Notes: a model not told the origin generated them from the letters alone. A stretch of DNA of 14,572 bases from an uncultured Bacteroidales bacterium (GCA_900321775.1 ONXE01000093.1:1-14572), one strand, 5' to 3'. Counted from the stretch's first letter, positions 5,559 through 13,590 are shown. Numbers and translations: made by a program.

Positions 5559-6914
5559 TTATTTGGCTGCAGCAGCCTGTGCGGCCATTTGGCGTGCTCG
5601 GATGATGCCGCCCACTTTGCCTTTGCCCAAACGGATGTAGTCCAACAGCGGACGGTGGCTGGGGCAGGTGAACAGACAGCAACCGCAGTCGATGCAGTCC
5701 ATGATGTTCAGCTTCTCCATGGCCTCCCAGTTCTGGGCAGCCGACAGTTTGGCCAACAAGTAGGGTTCCAGTCCCATCGGGCATGCGCTGACGCACTTGG
5801 CGCAACGGATACACGGACTCGGGTCAACGCGTTTGCTCTCGGCTTCGGTCATGAGCAGGGCGCCACTCATACGTTTGTTGCAGGGCATGTCGATGTTCTG
5901 CATAGCGCGTCCCATCATCGGACCGCCTCCGATGATCTTGCCCGTTGATTCGGGTACACCGCCGGCCATCTCCAGCACGTCGGCAAGAGGCGTGCCGAAG
6001 CGTACCTCGTAGTTGCCGGGGTTCTTGACGTCCTTGCCGGTTACGGTCATGACGCGCGAGATGAGCGGTTTGTTTTTCTGTACAGCCTCATATACGGCGA
6101 ACAGCGTAGCCACGTTGTCCACTACGGCTCCTACTTCGATAGGCAGGGCTCCGCTGGGAACCTGGCGTCCGATGCAGGCGTCGATGAGCTGTTTCTCACC
6201 GCCCTGCGGGTAACGCAGTTTGAGCGGCTGTACTTCTACTCCCGGCACTTCTGCTGCGAGTTTCTGCATGTGTGCAATAGCGTCGGGTTTGTTGTTCTCA
6301 ATACCGATGATGGCGCGGTTGATGCCCAGCGCTTTCATCACCAGCTCGATACCTATCATGATTTGCTCGCCGCGTTCCAGCATGAGCTGGTGGTCGCAGG
6401 TCAGATAAGGTTCGCACTCTACGCCATTGACAATCAGCACTTCGGCTTTCTTGCCCGGAGGCGGCATCAGTTTGACGTGAGTGGGGAAGCAAGCTCCGCC
6501 CAGGCCCACGATGCCGGCGTTCTTGATCTTGTCTATAATCTCTTTCGAGTCCAGGTTGGAGAAGGGTACGATGATGTCTGTGCGGTCAATCTCGGGCAGC
6601 CATTCGTCGCCTTCGACGTCGATGTAGATGGCCTGCATCTTCATGCCCCATGCGTCCACGGCGGTGTCGATCTTCGCCACCTTGCCGCTGACAGGGCTGT
6701 GAATAGGCGCACTGACAAACCCGCCGGCTTCTGCCAGCAACTGACCCACTTTCACCGCGTCGCCTTTCTGTACAACAGGTTTGGCCGGTGCACCGATATG
6801 CTGAACCAGAGGGATGATAACCTTCTTGGGCAGCGGCACAGCAGTGATGGCCTTGTGCGATGAGAACTCTTTATTGTCGTGTGGATGAACTCCACCAATT
6901 CGGAATGTCTTCAT
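5559..6914 (-). CDS. rnfC: Rnf electron transport complex subunit C
   Basis: A 451-residue peripheral subunit that binds NADH, FMN and two [4Fe-4S] clusters, related to the 51-kDa subunit of complex I. The N-terminal domain starts FRIGGVHPHDNKEFSS and includes a biotinyl/lipoyl-like fold with SPVSGKV. A glycine-rich stretch GLGGACFPTHVKL and EPYLTCDH fit the FMN/NADH region. Two ferredoxin motifs follow, CIRCAKCVSACP at 368-379 and CIDCGCCLFTCP at 407-418, and the protein ends in a short Ala-rich tail rather than the long repeat tail of enterobacterial RnfC. As read, the frameshifted rnfB overlaps it by 44 bp; with rnfB repaired there would be a 24-bp gap. Confidence 0.95.
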   Translation of the reverse strand: MKTFRIGGVHPHDNKEFSSHKAITAVPLPKKVIIPLVQHIGAPAKPVVQKGDAVKVGQLLAEAGGFVSAPIHSPVSGKVAKIDTAVDAWGMKMQAIYIDVEGDEWLPEIDRTDIIVPFSNLDSKEIIDKIKNAGIVGLGGACFPTHVKLMPPPGKKAEVLIVNGVECEPYLTCDHQLMLERGEQIMIGIELVMKALGINRAIIGIENNKPDAIAHMQKLAAEVPGVEVQPLKLRYPQGGEKQLIDACIGRQVPSGALPIEVGAVVDNVATLFAVYEAVQKNKPLISRVMTVTGKDVKNPGNYEVRFGTPLADVLEMAGGVPESTGKIIGGGPMMGRAMQNIDMPCNKRMSGALLMTEAESKRVDPSPCIRCAKCVSACPMGLEPYLLAKLSAAQNWEAMEKLNIMDCIDCGCCLFTCPSHRPLLDYIRLGKGKVGGIIRARQMAAQAAAAK

Positions 6915-7902
6915 TGTTCTTTTCGTCTAACAGGTTAATTATTTCTTCTGTGCCATCTCTTGCAGGTACGGGAACTGTGCACGTTTGGTGGGCAGCGAAC
7001 GGATGATAGCAGCGCATGCGGGGTTGAACTTGCCGTCGCCGGCGGCCTCTGCTGGCTGCTGCGGGCTTGGTGGCTTTCTTCTCCAAAGCGGGCAGGTTCA
7101 GTCCATGGATAGCTCCGGTCGGGCATGCAGCCTCGCACTCGCGGCACAGGGCGCACTTCTCGGCGTCGATGTAGGCCAGATTGTTCTCCACCTTGATGGC
7201 ATCGAAACCGCAGACGGTCTGACATTTGCCGCAACCGATACAAGCGTTCAGGCAGTTTTTGCGAGCCATGGCGCCCTTGTCCTTGTTGTTGCAGAGCACC
7301 ACCATCTTGGCGCCGTCGTCACCTTTCTTGCGGATCTCGATGATACCGCGCGGACAAGCTTTGGAGCAGGCACCGCAGGCCACGCACTTCTGTTCGTCCA
7401 CCTCGGGCAGACCTGTTTTGGGGTTGATGTGGATAGCATCAAACTGGCATGCAGCCACGCAGTCGCCACAACCGAGGCATCCGAAGGCACAGCCTGTCTC
7501 GCCCACGTAGAGGGTGTTCATGATGGCGCAGGTACGCGTGCCGTCGTAACGGCTGGTTCTGGGACGTGCCTCGCATGTGCCGTTGCAGCGTACTACAGCC
7601 ACTTTTGGCTCTGCTGCTGCGGCTTTCATGCCCAGGATGTCACCCACTTTGTCCATAGTGGCAGCGCCACCTACAGGGCAGAGCAGACCATCCAGACTCG
7701 TGGCTTTTACGCACGCCTCGGCCATTGCGCGGCAACCTGCAAATCCGCAGCCGCCGCAGTTGGCTCCCGGCAACGCCTCTTGCACCAAGTCAATGCGCGG
7801 GTCCTCCTCCACCTTGAATCGCTGAGCAACCAGGTACAGCAATACTGCTGCAAGTAAGCCTGTACAGCCCAGCACAATTAGAGAAATGAGAATTACATTC
7901 AT
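6871..7902 (-). CDS. rnfB: Rnf electron transport complex subunit B, frameshifted in the C-terminal tail
   Basis: RnfB takes electrons from reduced ferredoxin. One N-terminal membrane helix (about residues 3-25) is followed by the four-cysteine motif ANCGGCGFAGC with C75, and then by four ferredoxin-type motifs at about 142-152, 173-183, 217-231 and 250-260. After residue 283 the frame seems wrong: the read-through tail (RGRRRRQVQP...) is basic, contains WWSSS and overlaps rnfC. In another minus-strand frame the DNA encodes GDGKFNPACAAIIRSLPTKR... ending QEMAQKK with TAA at 6939-6941, which looks like the genuine tail. A one-base change in the GCAGCAGCC-like linker at about 7045-7065 would join the two, giving KPAAPAEAAGDGKFNP. 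A sequencing error is as likely as a real mutation. Confidence 0.9.
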   Translation of the reverse strand: MNVILISLIVLGCTGLLAAVLLYLVAQRFKVEEDPRIDLVQEALPGANCGGCGFAGCRAMAEACVKATSLDGLLCPVGGAATMDKVGDILGMKAAAAEPKVAVVRCNGTCEARPRTSRYDGTRTCAIMNTLYVGETGCAFGCLGCGDCVAACQFDAIHINPKTGLPEVDEQKCVACGACSKACPRGIIEIRKKGDDGAKMVVLCNNKDKGAMARKNCLNACIGCGKCQTVCGFDAIKVENNLAYIDAEKCALCRECEAACPTGAIHGLNLPALEKKATKPAAASRGRRRRQVQPRMRCYHPFAAHQTCTVPVPARDGTEEIINLLDEKNNEDIPNWWSSSTRQ

Positions 7903-7947
7903 TGTTTTATTGTATTTGATTTGAGTTTGCTTATTGGTACGATAAGC

Positions 7948-8364
7948 CTATTGGTTCAATTTTCTCGCGGTAAACCGATACTGCTGTTCGAGTCGTTTTT
8001 TGAACAGGCTCAGCACCAGGTAATAAGGCGCCAGCGAGGCTATCGCGATTGTGCCCACCACGGCTTCGCTGTCAATCCAGCGTGGCAACAAACCTACCAG
8101 CGCGAGCAGCAGGCAGAAGGGAATGACGAAAGCCAGCAGAACGGCTTTCCACCCCAGACGTTTCTCGAGAATCACTTCCACGCGGTCGCCTACCGCCATC
8201 GGCTCCAGCATCTCCGCGCGAAGCTCTTTCACCTTGCTTTCCGAAGCGGTACACATAGCCTTGGCTTTGCAAGCCGCACACGCAGCCTGTTGCACAATCT
8301 CTACGCGCACGAAGCGGCCATCCACCTCGCGCACCAGACCCTCATGTGTCAACTCTTCATTCAA
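7948..8364 (-). CDS. rseC: RseC/MucC-family protein (SoxR-reducing system type)
   Basis: A 138-residue protein with a cytosolic cysteine-bearing N-terminal part (C29, C32 and C38 in ACAACKAKAMC), a VGDRVEV segment at 58-64, and two membrane helices at about 73-93 and 102-120. This matches the RseC/MucC family, which in several bacteria is linked to Rnf/Rsx and, in enterobacteria, to SoxR reduction. As the first gene of this rnf operon it may support assembly or cluster delivery, but that is inference. The reading that gives the family-like N terminus (NEELTHEGLVREVDG) begins at TTG 8364; the nearby ATG at 8360 is out of frame and soon hits a stop. An in-frame TTG at 8352 is an alternative. 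It ends 45 bp before rnfB. Confidence 0.85.
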   Translation of the reverse strand: MNEELTHEGLVREVDGRFVRVEIVQQAACAACKAKAMCTASESKVKELRAEMLEPMAVGDRVEVILEKRLGWKAVLLAFVIPFCLLLALVGLLPRWIDSEAVVGTIAIASLAPYYLVLSLFKKRLEQQYRFTARKLNQ

Positions 8365-8372
8365 AGTGGGTG

Positions 8373-8403
8373 CAAAGTTACAAAAACTTTTTCAAATACG
8401 CAA
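8373..8403 (-). promoter_or_regulatory. Bacteroidetes-type promoter for the rseC-rnf operon
   Basis: On the minus strand, TTG (8403-8401), a 20-nt spacer and TAACTTTG (8380-8373) match the Bacteroidetes -33/-7 consensus. Transcription should start a few bases downstream, leaving almost no leader before the TTG start at 8364. It is the only good promoter match seen upstream of the operon. Confidence 0.75.
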
Positions 8404-8525
8404 GCCTTTTATAAAAAAATACACAATTAACGGCATTTTTTACACAAAAAAGACCTATTTCCCCACATGGATATGCAATATTGCAATTTTTGCGACAATA
8501 GAGTGCGATGTGAGAGTTAGATGAC

Positions 8526-9926
8526 TTAGGGATGTGGAAGAGCCGCGTGCATGCGGGTGGCGTAGGTTTGGAGGGGTTCCATGCCGGCTTCGGCGCGCCA
8601 GCGGTCCACCTGTTCCGGGTCGAGTAAGGTGTAGATGACCTGTTTGCCGGCTTCGTTGGTGACGATTTGTGAGCCGTACTTCTGCGGACGGCCTTCGGAC
8701 AGCGCAATGCGGTCCTCGAGCATCGCTACCTGCCACTTGTCTATCTCACCTTGCAGGGCGGCCTGCGTGAGCATCGGGAGGCATTCGCGCTGAAACGCTG
8801 GAATGTTGTCGCTGTGCTGAATAATCATCCAGATGGTGGTGTTCGCCGTGCCGACTTTGCTCTTTTTCGGGAATCCGTATGTGGTGAGTATGTCTTTGAT
8901 TTCCAGGATGTTGACAGAGTCTGCGGCTTGCATCTCGCGGATGAGTGAGTCGAGCAACGGGCGGTTTTCGGGAGTGGTCTGGAGAGCGAAGAGATACGCG
9001 TGGCGAGGCTGCTGGTCGCGCTGTTGTATGGCGTTGAGGCGGCTGATGAGTGCGTGGTCGTAGTCTTTTTCGATGCGTGCCTGGCGGGCTGTGACGGTGT
9101 CGCAGAGCGGTTGCCAGCGCGGGTCGTTGTGCAAAGGCTGCCACACCTCGTTGGTGGCGAAATCCGCTGTGTACCAGTTTTTGTCGCGGTCCGTGAGTTC
9201 GTATAGGCGCTCGAAGGCGTTGTAGGTGTCTCCGGCGCGGGCAGCGACCTCGGCGGCGTTGCAGTAATGGAAACTCTGCGGCGCGGCGTCCGGAGTGCGG
9301 AAAGCCAGCGTGAAGAAGTCGCTGGAGGTTGCGAAGTCCCCGGCCATGAAACACGAGTCCGCTTTGCTGATGGCCTGATTGAAAGACAGTTGGGTGCGGG
9401 TGGACAGGAGTGTTCGGAGCAGTTCGACGGAGAGCGTGGTCTCGTCGCGGAAGATGTCCGCCACGAACAGCATTAGGCGTTGATCGGTGACATCCCAGTG
9501 GCAGCCCTGCGGAAATCGCGCGTCCTCGCTTTGCAGCACATAGACGAAGCCGAATGTCTTGCCGTCCCGAAGGAGGCGGTCGATGCAGAGGATGCGTTTG
9601 TTCCGCTTGGAGATTACGACGTTGCGCCAGATGTAGTCGGCTGATTGGATATCGTGCGTGGGCATGAATGTGGTGCGGTAAATCATCACTGCGCCTTCGG
9701 CATCCACTTCGTAATCCGGCAGGAGCGGGACGTAGTCGTCGCAGCTGAAACGGTAGGTGTCCTGGTCTGCGTGCACCCGTGTCATGTCGCTGACAGCAAA
9801 GGGAAGGTCGCTGCGGACAGACTCGGAGTACTCTTCACGGGTCAATGCCCGTTGGCTGGTACAACTGCTGATAATCAGCATCGCAGCCACAAGCAGGAAT
9901 GGTATCTTTTCGACAGTTTTCATCAT
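8526..9926 (-). CDS. Lipoprotein with TPR-like region and C-terminal DUF6624-type domain
   Basis: A 466-residue protein with a lipoprotein signal: a basic start MMKTVEK, a hydrophobic stretch, then IISSC with the lipidated cysteine at residue 21. Residues of about 180-290 look like helical repeats (SCFMAGDFATSSDFFTLAF, AAEVAARAGDTYNAFERLYEL) ending in LHNDPRWQPLC, a pattern common next to DUF6624 domains. The C-terminal part (LLDSLIREMQAADS, ILTTYGFPKKSKVG, IIQHSD, FQRECLPML, LEDRIALSEGRPQKYGSQI, WRAEAGMEPL) matches the DUF6624 pattern as I know it; the function is unknown. The start is either of two adjacent ATGs (9926, 9923), about 20 nt downstream of a good promoter. It lies in the same direction as the rnf operon but is separate from it. 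Confidence 0.85.
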   Translation of the reverse strand: MMKTVEKIPFLLVAAMLIISSCTSQRALTREEYSESVRSDLPFAVSDMTRVHADQDTYRFSCDDYVPLLPDYEVDAEGAVMIYRTTFMPTHDIQSADYIWRNVVISKRNKRILCIDRLLRDGKTFGFVYVLQSEDARFPQGCHWDVTDQRLMLFVADIFRDETTLSVELLRTLLSTRTQLSFNQAISKADSCFMAGDFATSSDFFTLAFRTPDAAPQSFHYCNAAEVAARAGDTYNAFERLYELTDRDKNWYTADFATNEVWQPLHNDPRWQPLCDTVTARQARIEKDYDHALISRLNAIQQRDQQPRHAYLFALQTTPENRPLLDSLIREMQAADSVNILEIKDILTTYGFPKKSKVGTANTTIWMIIQHSDNIPAFQRECLPMLTQAALQGEIDKWQVAMLEDRIALSEGRPQKYGSQIVTNEAGKQVIYTLLDPEQVDRWRAEAGMEPLQTYATRMHAALPHP

Positions 9927-9945
9927 GCTTTACTGATTTTGGCTG

Positions 9946-9976
9946 CAAAGTTACAACTTTTTTTAAGAATATGCAA
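9946..9976 (-). promoter_or_regulatory. Bacteroidetes-type promoter for the lipoprotein gene
   Basis: On the minus strand, TTG (9976-9974), a 20-nt spacer and TAACTTTG (9953-9946) match the consensus. The surrounding bases resemble the rseC promoter closely, including AAAGGCTTGC at the -33 end and GTAACTTTGCA at the -7 end. Confidence 0.8.
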
Positions 9977-10040
9977 GCCTTTGGTGCAAAAAAATCAAGA
10001 ACTACACTTTTTCCGCCAATTTGTCCACCGTTAACCAACA

Positions 10041-10075
10041 AAAAGCAACTCGGCTCAAGTGGTCGAGTTGCTTTT
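10041..10075 (-). terminator. Strong rho-independent terminator after the small ORF
   Basis: A perfect 12-bp stem, AAAAGCAACTCG (10041-10052) with CGAGTTGCTTTT (10064-10075), and an 11-nt loop. On the minus strand it ends in a run of five T, as expected for termination of the transcript carrying the 990-residue protein and the 54-residue protein. It also insulates the promoter of the lipoprotein gene. Confidence 0.88.
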
Positions 10076-10140
10076 GAAATAGTAAGGATGGGCGGGACGA
10101 ATCCCTGTGATTAGGTACTATCGGTGGCTGTTCTCCGATA

Positions 10141-10305
10141 TTACCAAACGTAGTCCGACGTTTGACTTCCGTCTGTGGTATAGGTAGCGGAGGATTCACC
10201 TGCTGAAATACCACTCAGGCTGAAGCCTTGAGGGGAAGTGACGATGATGTCTTGTGCAGCAATGTGCACGATGCTGAGTTCAGCTGTTTTATACTGTTTT
10301 TGCAT
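10141..10305 (-). CDS. Small protein of 54 residues downstream of the surface protein
   Basis: The ATG at 10305 is preceded by AAAGGAGA (10313-10320) with 7-nt spacing, a better ribosome binding site than most genes here have. The protein starts MQKQYKTAELSIVHIAAQDI and ends SDYVW, with a Gly/Ser/Thr-rich second half. It begins 18 nt after the stop codon of the 990-residue gene and is followed by a strong terminator, so it is probably the second gene of that transcript. It has no signal peptide or membrane helix. It resembles the many short Bacteroidales peptides that begin with a KKxYxxPE-like stretch followed by a polar tail, but I cannot name a family or function. It was found by reading the gap, not by size-filtered ORF calling. 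Confidence 0.7.
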   Translation of the reverse strand: MQKQYKTAELSIVHIAAQDIIVTSPQGFSLSGISAGESSATYTTDGSQTSDYVW

Positions 10306-10323
10306 AATTTGGTCTCCTTTCTG

Positions 10324-13296
10324 TTATTGTACTTTTCTGCCGAGGGCATCATAGAGGTTATCGCCTTGTTGGATATAGAGGCGACCTTCGATAAGGATCT
10401 TTTTGCCGTTGGCTTTCTGTTCTGTCGTGGCAGGGGCCTCATACACAGGCACCAATGCAGTGGCGATATTCTCTTCTGTCTCGATATTGATAATAGTCGG
10501 CGCTGCGGCTCCGCTCCTCTGCCAAACGAGGACGTTGCGGTCTCTCAGCAAAGAGTGGTCGTCGCCAACAAACTTGCAGAAAGCATAACTTATGACCACA
10601 TCGCCTTCCTTTTGTGCGGTGAGAATGTAGTCAACATGATTCTCGTCGCTCTCATAGTCAGAAGTGTGGTGCTTAAACGCGTTTTCGGAAATAGATGCGG
10701 CCGTGGCAGTCTCGAGAGCGTAGTAGAATTCAGACTTGCTATTGGAGTACACGAGTGCTACGTCTCCGGCAGGAATAACTTGATTCGGCACAGCAGTAAG
10801 AACGATGCTTTCTCCACTCCAAGCAGCTGTGTAGGCTTGTACGTCGTCTCCAAGACGAGCGTCAGATGTTGCATTGTAGAACATATAGTAGCCGTTATTG
10901 GAGTTGTCTTGATGAAGTGTAATTGCTTCTTGAAGATTTGCAACGTATGTAGAGCATTTGGCTACAATAGCGTCCAAATTGGTCTTGCAAGCAGTAAATG
11001 CTTTACTGGTGTAGTTGGTACTTTCGTCATCGTTGGCATCCATGACTTCGTTAAGTTCAGAACGCAGGCTTGCACTTAAGTGGTTGTCTGCAATTGCTGC
11101 AAAAGTGGCTGCGTTTTGGTATGCAACTCGTGCGTCGTACTGGGCTTTGGAGATGAATTCCCAAGGATTTCCACTTGTTTGAGGAATTAGGGCATTATCT
11201 TCGTTTACGCAGACATAAATGTCCTTTTGTTGTATCCCCATTCCTCCATAATTAATATTATCTGCATAGAGGGCGTAACCTTCTCCCAGTGATCCACCAA
11301 GAGTTAGGACTGTTTTAGTGAATTTGGAATCTCCTTCCCCAGAATTTGATCTTCCATCAGAATACACTCTAAATCGGGATAAGTTAAATCCAGCATTTTG
11401 CTCCACACATTGAACTTCGAGGAATTTTGATTCGTCTGTGTTATCCACAATAGTCAAAGTTCCGTCGGTTTTGGTCAGAGTCCAAATAGTATTAACATCT
11501 CCAACGGTATTGTTACTATTCATGTAGCGGCTAGAATTCTTTACCCGGATGTAGAAATCACCATTAGCGGGTTCTTCTGAAATCCAACCCCAATCGGGAA
11601 CGGGATTAACGGTTACAACAAAGGTTTCAGTGTGTTCAATCCAGTCGTTGCCTGCGGCTTGAGTTACGGTGAATGTGGCTGTACCTTCTTTGTAGGCATA
11701 CAATGTTCCTTCAATAACTTTTGCTACCGTTTCGTCGTCACTTTCAATCGTGTATGGGTTGTTTTCATTAGTAGATGAGAATACAGCGGGATAGTTTCTG
11801 CCAACAATAACAGAAGAGTTGTTCCATGTGAATACAGGCACTTTCTCTGTGACGAATTTGGCATATACCGTTTTATTTACGCGCGTGGTAGAGCCAACAT
11901 TGTCGTCGGTGATAGTTGTTGTGTAGGTGCTATCCATTTCAAGGAAATCACCTGTGCATTCTGCGTTGTCATACCATCCGGCAAAGTTGAAACCTCCAGT
12001 TGATACGGCTTTGTAAGTAACAGAAACTGTTTTGCTTGTTTGCTCCACATCTGTAGCTTCGAAGTCGTAGGTGACCGAAGCGGCAGCTTCACCGCTTTCT
12101 ATTTTAGCTGTAACCGTGCCTCCGTCTTCGCGGTTCTTTATTGCATTTGCCGAGAAGTAGAAATTCGGAACAAACTTGGCGTAGAGAGCATAAATGACTG
12201 CGGGGTTGGTATTCGTGACTGTTTGGTTTGTGTAACTTGCATTAGTCAGAACTGCATCTCCTGTAAATGATGCATTATCCCACCATCCTTTGAAGGTATA
12301 ACCCGATGAGGGGGTGGCTGCGAAAGTCGCAGTTGTGCTTCCTTCGTCAAATTCGTCAGAAGTAGTAGGAATTACTTTGTTCACTGCAGGATCCCAAGTT
12401 TCTGTACCACCCGTAACAGTTGGAGCGGTGGTCTCAAATAGGAACACAGGGATGAAGGCCCAACTACGGTAGTAGTTTACGAAGTTATCCTTAGGGAAAT
12501 AAACGCTTGAGCCATCAGTATATGTGAAACGATCATTGTTATCTCCATTCCTGTTTTTAACGTAATAACCATTCTGATTTGTTTTTTGGTCTTCAATAGT
12601 CCAAGTTCTTCCGCTTGCGTCAGTACCTATGCTTAGTCCTCCTTTAGATTGTCCCCAATAGTAGTCAGCAGAGTTGTATTTATATATGAAAGTAGAAGAA
12701 GTGTTGTTTGAAATATTGAAAACAGTGGCATCATTAAGAGACGTTGTTAACGATGCGGCAGAAGAAGTGGCTTGCAGAAGCTTATCGCTGCTTCGGCTAA
12801 GAAGTAGGAAATGCCCGCCTTCTGAAGTTGGAGAATAGGATGACTGAAAACTATATTGCCCAGGTATTCTCTCAAATATAGCATAAACATTATAGCGAGT
12901 GGGATTGTTTTTGTCAGTACTTGTGACTGTATATGAAGCTTTATAAAATAAGTCAGTTCCCAAATTGTCAGATCCGCTTTCGTTGCTAGACCATTTTACG
13001 AATCTGTAGCCTGAGGGAGGTAAGGCATAAGCGCAGCAATTATATGTTGCACTAGACGTAAAAGGCCATTTTGTTGCTGATAGTACACCTGTAGTGTGGC
13101 TATTAATTTTATAATCTGAAATATTGCCCGGTTTATTACCTTCTCCCTTATCACCATCTAAAATATGAACGCCTCCGGATAAAGGAGTGGCAGTATTATA
13201 AACTGCATATACGATGGCTTCTCCTTGCCAATCAGCCCAGGCTATGTTCCCACATAGGCACAGGAGGAGTGTTAATAAGAAAAATTGTTTTCTCAT
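10324..13296 (-). CDS. Large secreted surface protein with InlB-type repeats and Big2-like domain
   Basis: A 990-residue protein with a signal peptide (about residues 1-21, MRKQFFLLTLLLCLCG). It has three InlB/Listeria-Bacteroides-type repeats: a divergent one ending YNVYAIFER at about 85-142, one with GYTFKGWWDN and IYALYAKF at about 320-376, and one with GFNFAGWYDN and TVYAKF at about 392-482. A Big2-like Ig domain follows at about 487-566. Regions at about 150-285 and 570-700 resemble beta-trefoil-like modules (GDFYIRVKNSSRYMN). A helical stretch covers about 705-800, and the end reads KKILIEGRLYI...LYDALGRKVQ, like the short C-terminal tails common in secreted Bacteroidales proteins; type IX sorting is possible but unproven. 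The role is probably adhesion or glycan binding. The 5' half is visibly more AT-rich than the rnf genes. Confidence 0.82.
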   Translation of the reverse strand: MRKQFFLLTLLLCLCGNIAWADWQGEAIVYAVYNTATPLSGGVHILDGDKGEGNKPGNISDYKINSHTTGVLSATKWPFTSSATYNCCAYALPPSGYRFVKWSSNESGSDNLGTDLFYKASYTVTSTDKNNPTRYNVYAIFERIPGQYSFQSSYSPTSEGGHFLLLSRSSDKLLQATSSAASLTTSLNDATVFNISNNTSSTFIYKYNSADYYWGQSKGGLSIGTDASGRTWTIEDQKTNQNGYYVKNRNGDNNDRFTYTDGSSVYFPKDNFVNYYRSWAFIPVFLFETTAPTVTGGTETWDPAVNKVIPTTSDEFDEGSTTATFAATPSSGYTFKGWWDNASFTGDAVLTNASYTNQTVTNTNPAVIYALYAKFVPNFYFSANAIKNREDGGTVTAKIESGEAAASVTYDFEATDVEQTSKTVSVTYKAVSTGGFNFAGWYDNAECTGDFLEMDSTYTTTITDDNVGSTTRVNKTVYAKFVTEKVPVFTWNNSSVIVGRNYPAVFSSTNENNPYTIESDDETVAKVIEGTLYAYKEGTATFTVTQAAGNDWIEHTETFVVTVNPVPDWGWISEEPANGDFYIRVKNSSRYMNSNNTVGDVNTIWTLTKTDGTLTIVDNTDESKFLEVQCVEQNAGFNLSRFRVYSDGRSNSGEGDSKFTKTVLTLGGSLGEGYALYADNINYGGMGIQQKDIYVCVNEDNALIPQTSGNPWEFISKAQYDARVAYQNAATFAAIADNHLSASLRSELNEVMDANDDESTNYTSKAFTACKTNLDAIVAKCSTYVANLQEAITLHQDNSNNGYYMFYNATSDARLGDDVQAYTAAWSGESIVLTAVPNQVIPAGDVALVYSNSKSEFYYALETATAASISENAFKHHTSDYESDENHVDYILTAQKEGDVVISYAFCKFVGDDHSLLRDRNVLVWQRSGAAAPTIINIETEENIATALVPVYEAPATTEQKANGKKILIEGRLYIQQGDNLYDALGRKVQ

Positions 13297-13404
13297 ATTG
13301 TTTGAAATTTTTAATGATTATTACTCGTACTTGGTGTGTTTGCACGTGGTTGATTAGATACGTAAGTTGGTGAAACTAAACAGACTAACGCACAAAACGC
13401 TCTG

Positions 13405-13434
13405 CAAAGGTACTGCTTTTTTGTGTACGCGCAA
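13405..13434 (-). promoter_or_regulatory. Bacteroidetes-type promoter for the surface protein gene
   Basis: On the minus strand, TTG (13434-13432), a 19-nt spacer and TACCTTTG (13412-13405). The predicted leader is about 100 nt, long enough to hold regulatory sequence, though I see no clear structure in it. Confidence 0.8.
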
Positions 13435-13523
13435 AATATATTTATATAAATGAGAATAGAATCTTAACAAACGTAAACTTTTTTGTGTGTTTTTGGGCAA
13501 AAAAGGGTGCATTTCAGGAAAAA

Positions 13524-13590
13524 GCGTACTGATTTGCGGGGAATCGGAATGGCGGTTTTGCTAATTCCGAAATAGCAAAATCAGGTACGC
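13524..13590. other. Structured intergenic element with nested inverted repeats
   Basis: The 317-bp gap 13297-13613 holds a leader, the promoter above, and this element. The outer arms GCGTACTGA (13524-13532) and TCAGGTACGC (13581-13590) pair with one bulged G. Inside, TTTTGCTA (13556-13563) and TAGCAAAA (13573-13580) form a perfect 8-bp stem with a 9-nt loop; CGGAAT (13545-13550) and ATTCCG (13564-13569) offer an alternative pairing. It lies just downstream of the 153-residue gene, so it may end that transcript, but no long T run follows on the minus strand. Confidence 0.5.

Noticed and set aside
6871..6938. Natural rnfB extension or fusion overlapping rnfC
   Set aside because: The tail is basic and unlike RnfB, while another frame gives a coherent tail ending just before rnfC; a frameshift explains it better.
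8474..8485. 12-bp perfect palindrome TGCAATATTGCA
   Set aside because: It lies in an AT-rich gap downstream of the lipoprotein gene and about 70 bp upstream of the rseC -33 element. A regulator site is possible, but one short AT-rich palindrome is not enough to call it.
10119..10140. Second terminator hairpin just after the small ORF (TATCGG with CCGATA)
   Set aside because: The stem is only 6 bp, no T run follows, and a much stronger terminator lies 45 bp further on.
10228..11079. Plus-strand 283-codon open frame opposite the 3' end of the surface protein gene
   Set aside because: It overlaps both the surface protein and the small ORF in antisense, and its product has no recognisable features.
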